Positions 59,901 to 64,000 of a stretch of 64,000 nucleotides of DNA are shown here, piece by piece. The DNA lies in the NCBI RefSeq assembly GCF_001707825.1, contig NZ_LYBM01000010.1, positions 53,791-117,790 of the forward strand. The letters run 5' to 3'. Source of the stretch: Veronia pacifica (lineage in GTDB: Bacteria > Pseudomonadota > Gammaproteobacteria > Enterobacterales > Vibrionaceae). The position numbers and the translations under genes were made by a program. The notes below the pieces were generated by a model that did no database searches, was not told the origin of the DNA, and saw only the letters and a program-made list of their open reading frames with translations. Each line of letters opens with the position of its first letter. Position 1 is the first letter of the stretch.

Positions 59901-60578
59901 ACCGGACAGCGTCCGTCCTGAGGCATCTGTGATAGTACCGGATATCATGACCGGCAGTTGATAGCCAAGCTCTTCAAATACAGTATCGACGGCAAATGCA
60001 CAGGCTTTCGCGTTCAGGGTATCGAAGATGGTTTCTATCATGATGATATCGGCACCGCCTTCGATGAGAGCATGAGTAGACTCAGAGTAGGCTTCAACCA
60101 ACTCATCAAAACTCACGTTGCGGTAACCCGGATCATTAACGTCTGGCGAGATACTACAGGTTCGGTTTGTTGGGCCCAGTACACCTGCTACAAAGCGGGG
60201 TTTGTCCGGTGTTTTGGCCGTCCAGGCATCGGCAGCATCACGGGCCAGCCTAGCAGCCTCGCGGTTAATTTCTGCACTGAGCGATTGCATGTCATAGTCG
60301 GCCATGGCAATCGTTGTGGCGTTAAAAGTATTCGTCTCAAGAATGTCTGCACCAGCTTCAAGGTACTGGTTATGAATCTCTTTGATCAGTTGCGGCCGGG
60401 TGAGCACCAGTAGGTCGTTGTTACCTTTCAGATCGGACGGCCAGTCGGCAAAACGTGTCCCACGATAATCGTCCTCCTCCAGTTTGTAACTCTGGATCAT
60501 GGTTCCCATACCGCCATCGATTATGAGGATCCTGTCAGACAACACCTGATGCAATTTATCCTTACTACTTACAGCCAC
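56901..60578 (-). CDS. metH: Cobalamin-dependent methionine synthase MetH
   Basis: Transfers the methyl group of 5-methyltetrahydrofolate to homocysteine. The 1225-residue protein shows all four modules. The homocysteine domain has zinc cysteines in 'GLNCALGP' and 'GGCCGTT'; the folate domain has '[14 protein letters not shown]'; the cobalamin domain has '[15 protein letters not shown]' with the cobalt-ligating His near residue 760; the C-terminal reactivation domain has '[15 protein letters not shown]'. It is transcribed alone. A MetR-like palindrome lies upstream. Confidence 0.98.
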   Translation of the reverse strand: MAVSSKDKLHQVLSDRILIIDGGMGTMIQSYKLEEDDYRGTRFADWPSDLKGNNDLLVLTRPQLIKEIHNQYLEAGADILETNTFNATTIAMADYDMQSLSAEINREAARLARDAADAWTAKTPDKPRFVAGVLGPTNRTCSISPDVNDPGYRNVSFDELVEAYSESTHALIEGGADIIMIETIFDTLNAKACAFAVDTVFEELGYQLPVMISGTITDASGRTLSGQTTEAFYNSLRHVNPLSFGLNCALGPDELRPYVEEISRISETFVSAHPNAGLPNAFGEYDLSPEDMAAHVKEWAESGFLNFIGGCCGTTPEHIRQMHQVTKDLAPRSLPDISVACRLSGLEPLTIEKDTLFVNVGERTNVTGSARFKRLIKEELYDEALEVARQQVENGAQIIDINMDEGMLDAEACMVRFLNLCASEPEISKVPIMVDSSKWEVIEAGLKCIQGKGIVNSISLKEGKEKFIEQAKLIRRYGAAVIVMAFDEVGQADTRERKLEICTNAYRVLVDEVGFPPEDIIFDPNIFAVATGIEEHNNYAVDFIDAVADIKRDLPHAMISGGVSNVSFSFRGNNYVREAIHAVFLYHCFKNGMDMGIVNAGQLEIYDNVPEKLREAVEDVVLNRRDDSTERLLDIAAEYANKGVGKEEDASALEWRTWPVKKRLEHALVKGITEFIVEDTEEARQDASKPLEVIEGPLMDGMNVVGDLFGEGKMFLPQVVKSARVMKQAVAYLEPFINAEKQAGSSNGKILLATVKGDVHDIGKNIVGVVLQCNNYEIIDLGVMVPCEKILKVAKEENVDIIGLSGLITPSLDEMVHVAKEMERLDFNLPLLIGGATTSKAHTAVKIEQNYKNPVVYVNNASRAVGVCTSLLSDELRPAFVEKLDADYIRVRDQHNRKKPRTKPVTLEKARANKVDIDWQNYTPPAPAKPGIHVVDDVTVSTLRDYIDWTPFFMTWSLVGKYPKIFDHEEVGEEAKRLFKDANDLLDRVEREGLLKVRGMCAMLPAASVDDDIEVYTDESRTEVAKVLFNLRQQTEKPKGFNYCLSDYIAPKDSGKKDWIGAFAVTGGIGERELADEYKAQGDDYNAIMIQAVADRLAEAFAEYLHARVRKEIWGYSPDEDLSNDDLIREKYQGIRPAPGYPACPEHTEKGSLWELLNVEKTIGMSLTTSYAMWPGASVSGWYFSHPDSRYFAVAQIQEDQRDSYADRKGWDLLEAEKWLGPNLN

Positions 60579-60629
60579 ATCATTCCCTTACTTATTTTGC
60601 TTGTAATTCCATAGTACCACAGAGCAAAT

Positions 60630-60645
60630 GGAAATCTAGACGGCC
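60630..60645. promoter_or_regulatory. Weak MetJ-box pair candidate before metH
   Basis: Two adjacent 8-mers (GGAAATCT and AGACGGCC) match the AGACGTCT consensus at five and six of eight positions. This is much weaker than the metA operator in the same window, so it is only a candidate. Confidence 0.25.
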
Positions 60646-60671
60646 ATTTAAAAATGATGTAGGTCAAACAG

Positions 60672-60688
60672 GTTGAAAATTGCTCAAC
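60672..60688. promoter_or_regulatory. MetR-type binding site candidate between metH and the antiporter gene
   Basis: The perfect inverted repeat GTTGA-N7-TCAAC contains TGAA-N5-CTCA, one base away from the MetR consensus TGAA-N5-TTCA. It lies 94 nt upstream of the metH start and 85 nt upstream of the divergent antiporter gene. MetR activates metH in enterobacteria when homocysteine is available. Confidence 0.55.
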
Positions 60689-60773
60689 TTTTCTGTAGTT
60701 TTCTTACGCCCTCGGATTTATATTTCGAAACAATTTTCTTACTTTTAAAAACTACACCTAAACAGGTTCGTGA

Positions 60774-62108
60774 ATGACCGTCTATACTACGCTTTGCTTT
60801 CTTGCTGCGGCTGCCATAGCCATTTCCTTTATTAATAGTAAAATCGGTAACATGCAAACAACTATTGCTATCACGGCTGGTGCTGTTGCTATGTCGCTGA
60901 TTATTGTTGTTGCTGGTCAGAACAACTGGTTCAACCTCAAAGATATCGCTGCGGACACCCTCAACGCGATCAGTTTTGATGAATTTCTTCTCAAGGGTGT
61001 GCTTGGTTTCCTCCTCTTCGCTGGTGCGCTGGGTGTGAAATTGCCAAACCTAAAAGATCAGAAGTGGGAGATTACTGGTCTTGCCTTGGTGGGTACGCTG
61101 GTCTCCACCGCTATTATCGGTGGCTCAATCTGGTATATCCTGCAACTTCTGGGTATCCAGCTTGATTTGATCTATTGCCTGCTGTTTGGCTCATTAATTT
61201 CCCCTACCGATCCCATCGCAGTACTTGCGATTGTTAAAAAGCTAAATGCCCCAAAGCGTGTCTCCACCCAAATCGAAGGTGAGTCCCTGTTCAATGATGG
61301 ATTTGGCTTGGTTATTTTCGTCTCCCTGTTCGCGATTGCTTTTGGGACAGAGGCGCCAACCGTTGGCGGTGTCATAGAGCTTTTTCTGCATGAAGCTGTT
61401 GGTGGTATTCTCTACGGCTTTGTACTTGGTCTCGTTTTTCACTTCCTCATTTGCGCGACTGACGACCACTCTATGGAGCTTTTGCTGACGCTTGCTATCC
61501 CAACAGCAGGTTACGTGCTGGCCGACCTTATTGGCGTTTCAGGCCCTCTGGCGATGGTAGTCTGCGGTATCATGATTGGTAACTGGACCCGTCACATCGG
61601 TTTTTCAAAAGACAGCGAGACACACCTCGATCACTTCTGGGAACTGGTAGATGAGTTCCTAAATGGTGTTCTGTTCCTGCTGATTGGTTTGAGCATGCTG
61701 CAATTCACTTTCCATCAGGAAGACTGGCTATTAATGGTTATTGCGGTACCTGTTGTTCTTGCAGCAAGATACCTGAGTGTGAAAGGCTGCTTCTTGGTAT
61801 TTAACCGCTACCGTACTTACAACCCTATGACAATCAAATTACTGACTGTCGGCGGCCTGCGTGGAGGCTTGGCACTGGCAATGGCCATGGCTGTTCCTGC
61901 TGGGTATATGGTGATTCCGGAAAAAAATATAGATGTAAAAGAAATCATCTTGGTAATGACTTACGCAGTCGTGGTCTTCTCAATTCTTGTTCAGGGATCT
62001 ATGGTGACGAACATGGTTGAAAAAGCCAATGCCGAACAGAAGCTGATGGATGGAGAAGAAGCAAGCTCACAGCAGAACATAGATAACACTAAACCTATTG
62101 CTGAATAA
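60774..62108 (+). CDS. CPA1-family Na+/H+ antiporter (NhaP-like)
   Basis: A 444-residue membrane protein with about 12-13 hydrophobic segments. Ion-site motifs of the cation:proton antiporter 1 family are intact: 'ISPTDPIAVLAIVKKL' (Asp146) and 'IEGESLFNDGFGLV' (Asn174-Asp175), plus 'GGLRGGLALAMAMAVP' near the C-terminal membrane part. It would export Na+ or K+ in exchange for H+, suitable for a marine or brackish organism. The C-terminal soluble tail is short. Which of the Vibrio NhaP paralogues it matches cannot be stated. Confidence 0.88.
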   Translation: MTVYTTLCFLAAAAIAISFINSKIGNMQTTIAITAGAVAMSLIIVVAGQNNWFNLKDIAADTLNAISFDEFLLKGVLGFLLFAGALGVKLPNLKDQKWEITGLALVGTLVSTAIIGGSIWYILQLLGIQLDLIYCLLFGSLISPTDPIAVLAIVKKLNAPKRVSTQIEGESLFNDGFGLVIFVSLFAIAFGTEAPTVGGVIELFLHEAVGGILYGFVLGLVFHFLICATDDHSMELLLTLAIPTAGYVLADLIGVSGPLAMVVCGIMIGNWTRHIGFSKDSETHLDHFWELVDEFLNGVLFLLIGLSMLQFTFHQEDWLLMVIAVPVVLAARYLSVKGCFLVFNRYRTYNPMTIKLLTVGGLRGGLALAMAMAVPAGYMVIPEKNIDVKEIILVMTYAVVVFSILVQGSMVTNMVEKANAEQKLMDGEEASSQQNIDNTKPIAE

Positions 62109-62121
62109 GTAAAAGGGAATC

Positions 62122-62151
62122 AAAAAGGCCTGCAAATGCAGGCCTTTTTTG
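62122..62151. terminator. Bidirectional terminator between the antiporter gene and metA
   Basis: The stem AAGGCCTGCA / TGCAGGCCTT with an AA-containing loop and flanking A and T runs lies between the convergent genes. Confidence 0.92.
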
Positions 62152-62157
62152 TGTCTG

Positions 62158-63108
62158 CTATTCCTCGTCGATAGTGAATGCAGACTCTGAGAAGTGTTCC
62201 AAATCGAAGGGTGTTTGCTGGTACACACAGTAATTTAACCAGTTGGCAAACAGCATGTGACCGTGACTCCTCCAGCTGACGTAGGGCTCCTGACTCGGAT
62301 CGTCATCTGGATAGTAGTTACTTGGAACGATAGGTTCCATTCCCTCGTTGAAATCCCTTACATACTCGCTATGAAGGGTATGGGAATCATATTCAGGGTG
62401 TCCCGTGACAAAAACGTTACGCTTGTCTTTGGTTGCAGCCAAATAGGTTCCTGCAGTCGCCGATGTGGCGAGAATATCGAGGTCAGTGTGTTCGATAAGA
62501 TACTCTGGGGAGAAATCAGCATATCTGGAGTGTGGAGCAAGGAAACTATCATCGAACCCTCTAAGAAGAGGATGGTGGTTATGCGCCTTGTTAGTCTGGT
62601 GCCAATACACGCCCGACAGCTTGTCTTTTCTGGTTCGTTTTGGCAGATCATAGAGCATTTTTAATCCCGCCTGCGCAGCCCAACAGACGTACATGGTTGA
62701 TGTAACATGTTTCTCTGCCCAACTCATAATGCTTTGGAAATGCTCCCAGTAAATCACATCTTCAAATTGAACAAGGCCCAACGGTGCACCGGTGACAATG
62801 AGTCCATCGAAGTTCCGGGTACTGACTGCTTCAAACTGTCGGTAGAAGGTATCAAGGTGTTCTGTTGGTGTATTTTTACTTGGCCTGTTATCAATACGTA
62901 ATAGCTCTACATCAACCTGAAGAGGGCTATTCGACAACAAACGCATAAATTGTGTTTCTGTCTCAATCTTCTTTGGCATTAGGTTGAGTAGCAATACTTT
63001 CAACGGACGAATGTTCTGACTCTCTGCACGCGACTCCGGCATCACAAAGATATTTTCCTGACGAAGAATGTTTACTGCGGGTAACTGATCAGGAATTTTA
63101 ATAGGCAT
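62158..63108 (-). CDS. metA: Homoserine O-succinyltransferase MetA
   Basis: Activates homoserine with an acyl group for methionine synthesis; in gammaproteobacteria the donor is normally succinyl-CoA. The 316-residue protein has the catalytic Cys142 in '[12 protein letters not shown]', and His237 and Glu239 in 'VTGHPEYD'. The N-terminal '[20 protein letters not shown]' is typical. Its upstream region contains tandem MetJ boxes. With metH and lysC it places three aspartate-family genes within 8 kb. Confidence 0.97.
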   Translation of the reverse strand: MPIKIPDQLPAVNILRQENIFVMPESRAESQNIRPLKVLLLNLMPKKIETETQFMRLLSNSPLQVDVELLRIDNRPSKNTPTEHLDTFYRQFEAVSTRNFDGLIVTGAPLGLVQFEDVIYWEHFQSIMSWAEKHVTSTMYVCWAAQAGLKMLYDLPKRTRKDKLSGVYWHQTNKAHNHHPLLRGFDDSFLAPHSRYADFSPEYLIEHTDLDILATSATAGTYLAATKDKRNVFVTGHPEYDSHTLHSEYVRDFNEGMEPIVPSNYYPDDDPSQEPYVSWRSHGHMLFANWLNYCVYQQTPFDLEHFSESAFTIDEE

Positions 63109-63129
63109 CTTAATTTACTCCCTACGTTA

Positions 63130-63153
63130 AGATGTATAGACGTCCAGATATCT
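63130..63153. promoter_or_regulatory. Tandem MetJ operator (three met boxes) before metA
   Basis: Three contiguous 8-bp boxes, AGATGTAT, AGACGTCC and AGATATCT, match the consensus AGACGTCT at six, seven and six positions in exact 8-bp register. MetJ with S-adenosylmethionine binds such tandem arrays cooperatively. The site begins 22 nt upstream of the metA start codon, well placed to block transcription. Confidence 0.82.
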
Positions 63154-63220
63154 AGTTAACCTATATTATGTATGATTTAGCTGCAAGAGAAAAATAAAGA
63201 GGTGTCTCAAAATTGAAATG

Positions 63221-63252
63221 AAAAAAGCCCACAGCGTTTCCGCTATGGGCTT
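63221..63252 (-). terminator. Intrinsic terminator of the rRNA operon
   Basis: On the minus strand, AAGCCCATAGCG pairs with CGCTGTGGGCTT, followed by T's. It lies directly after the last 5S gene and ends the leftward rRNA operon, before metA on the same strand. Confidence 0.9.
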
Positions 63253-63259
63253 AGAAGGG

Positions 63260-63376
63260 TATCTGGCAGTGACCTACTCTCACATGGGGAGACCCCACAC
63301 TACCATCGGCGCAGCAACGTTTCACTTCTGAGTTCGGCATGGGTTCAGGTGGTGCCATTGCGCTGTGGCTGCCAGA
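63260..63376 (-). rRNA. rrf: 5S ribosomal RNA, distal copy
   Basis: About 117 nt recognisable by the conserved core (CCATGCCGAACTCAG, AAGTGAAAC, CGATGGTAGTGTGGGG, CTCCCCATGTGAGAGTAGG). Ends pair as CTGGCAG / CTGCCAG. The exact ends are uncertain by a few bases. It follows tRNA-Thr, the arrangement seen in E. coli rrnD. Its sequence differs strongly from the other 5S copy. Confidence 0.93.
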
Positions 63377-63388
63377 AAAATTTTGTTC

Positions 63389-63464
63389 TGGTGCTGATAC
63401 CCAGATTTGAACTGGGGACCTCACCCTTACCAAGGGTGCGCTCTACCGACTGAGCTATATCAGC
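63389..63464 (-). tRNA. tRNA-Thr (anticodon GGT)
   Basis: A full cloverleaf of 76 nt including an encoded CCA end. Acceptor stem GCTGATA / TATCAGC, D stem GCTC / GAGC, anticodon stem CACCC / GGGTG with loop TTGGTAA giving GGT, T arm CCCAG-TTCAAAT-CTGGG. It lies between two 5S genes of one operon. Confidence 0.97.
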
Positions 63465-63537
63465 AAATTTTCACACATTAAAGTCTTACAATACATTGCT
63501 TTACTGTGCAATCCATCTCAGGGATGGAGAATTCAAA

Positions 63538-63656
63538 GCCTGGCGATGTCCTACTCTCACATGGGGAGGCCCCACACTACCATCGGCGCTGTTGCGTTTC
63601 ACTACTGAGTTCGGCATGGAGTCAGGTGGGTCCACAACGCTATGGTCGCCAAGCGA
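63538..63656 (-). rRNA. rrf: 5S ribosomal RNA, proximal copy
   Basis: About 119 nt with the same conserved core as the distal copy and terminal helix TTGGCGA / TCGCCAG, typical of Vibrionaceae 5S genes. Ends are approximate. It lies next to the expected 23S gene to the right. Confidence 0.94.
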
Positions 63657-64000
63657 ATTTGGTGTTATTCCGCTTGCTATAAAGCCTGCTAGCTGCGTCA
63701 GAAGCCTCGTTTGCTCGGTCATTTACTTCAGTAAACTCCCTTGCAAGCTTCAACCTCTTTCTTGCTATCACACTTTATTTCTGCGCTACCTTTGGTCTTA
63801 ACCAAGATAAAGCGAAATAATCAATTCCGGAAAGCTGTTTGGTGTTCTCGACACATTCAAGGCTCTTTTTTGAGTCCTTTTTGGCAGACTGATGGCCGTG
63901 GTTTCAAAGGGAATTGGCTTTGAGACGCGCAGCATACAAGCGTATGTGAGCATCGCAGAAGGCCATTCTCAAAGAAAGCACAACATCTGTCGCCAAAGGG
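63657..64000 (-). other. 23S-5S spacer of the rRNA operon (23S gene not reached)
   Basis: No gene is supported in these 344 bases. They lie upstream of the proximal 5S on the minus strand and should be transcribed spacer. An inverted pair CTTTGAGA (63918-63925) / TCTCAAAG (63967-63974) encloses a smaller hairpin CATAC / GTATG (63933-63946). This could be part of the processing stalk at the 23S 3' end. The 23S 3' end is expected very near or just past base 64000. Confidence 0.6.

Noticed and set aside
63600..64000. Start of the 23S rRNA gene within the window
   Set aside because: No conserved 23S 3'-end sequence was identified; the region reads as spacer, with 23S probably beginning at or beyond the edge.

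Overview
The window reads as a chromosomal segment of a marine gammaproteobacterium of the family Vibrionaceae. The gene order (mla, kds/lpt, rpoN, mre, the MSHA pilus cluster, ssb, galU, uvrA, lysC, metH) and the protein sequences fit that family. Divergence from the Vibrio cholerae layout I remember suggests a Grimontia/Enterovibrio/Photobacterium-like relative, but the genus cannot be fixed from the sequence alone. Coding density is high. I see no insertion sequence, integrase, prophage or CRISPR array.

Layout. 1-9.7 kb: the end of degS, then a leftward operon for outer-membrane lipid asymmetry (mlaFEDCB) running into ibaG and murA, and divergently the rightward yrbG-kdsD-kdsC-lptC-lptA-lptB set for LPS inner-core sugar (KDO) synthesis and LPS transport. 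9.8-14.6 kb: rpoN, hpf, ptsN, rapZ, npr (sigma-54 and nitrogen-PTS block), then mgtE. 14.7-27.5 kb: pmbA/tldE, yjgA/darP, and a long leftward block mreB-mreC-mreD-maf-rng-yhdP-nitrilase-tldD (cell shape, RNA processing, phospholipid transport, peptide maturation). 27.7-44.2 kb: a leftward MSHA type IV pilus locus with csrD (mshH) at its head, followed by mshI-J-K-L-N-E-G, then mshA-C-(extra pilin)-D-O-P-Q. mshM, mshF and a mshB in the usual place are not present. 44.3-53.8 kb: a LysR regulator, ssb, then a CpsD-like tyrosine kinase and a DHH phosphoesterase in the place where V. cholerae carries qstR, followed by galU, uvrA and a PglL/Wzy-like membrane glycosyltransferase. 53.9-63.2 kb: a frameshifted class V aminotransferase, lysine riboswitch plus lysC, metH, a CPA1 Na+/H+ antiporter and metA. 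63.2-64 kb: the 3' end of an rRNA operon on the minus strand (5S, tRNA-Thr, 5S), with 23S expected just beyond the right edge.

Themes. Most of the window is envelope biology: lipid homeostasis, LPS supply and export, peptidoglycan synthesis and rod shape, and a surface pilus with a nearby candidate O-glycosylation enzyme. The right part is aspartate-family amino-acid synthesis with readable regulation: a lysine riboswitch with a good promoter before lysC, tandem MetJ boxes before metA, a MetR-like palindrome before metH, and a LexA-like box before uvrA.

Most worth a second look: the 1-nt frameshift in the aminotransferase; the rearranged and reduced MSHA gene set with a displaced pilin gene; the replacement of qstR; two 5S genes in one operon that differ at about 20 positions with compensatory changes; and a minus-strand intrinsic terminator between the lysine riboswitch and the aminotransferase. 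I found no convincing wholly new system.
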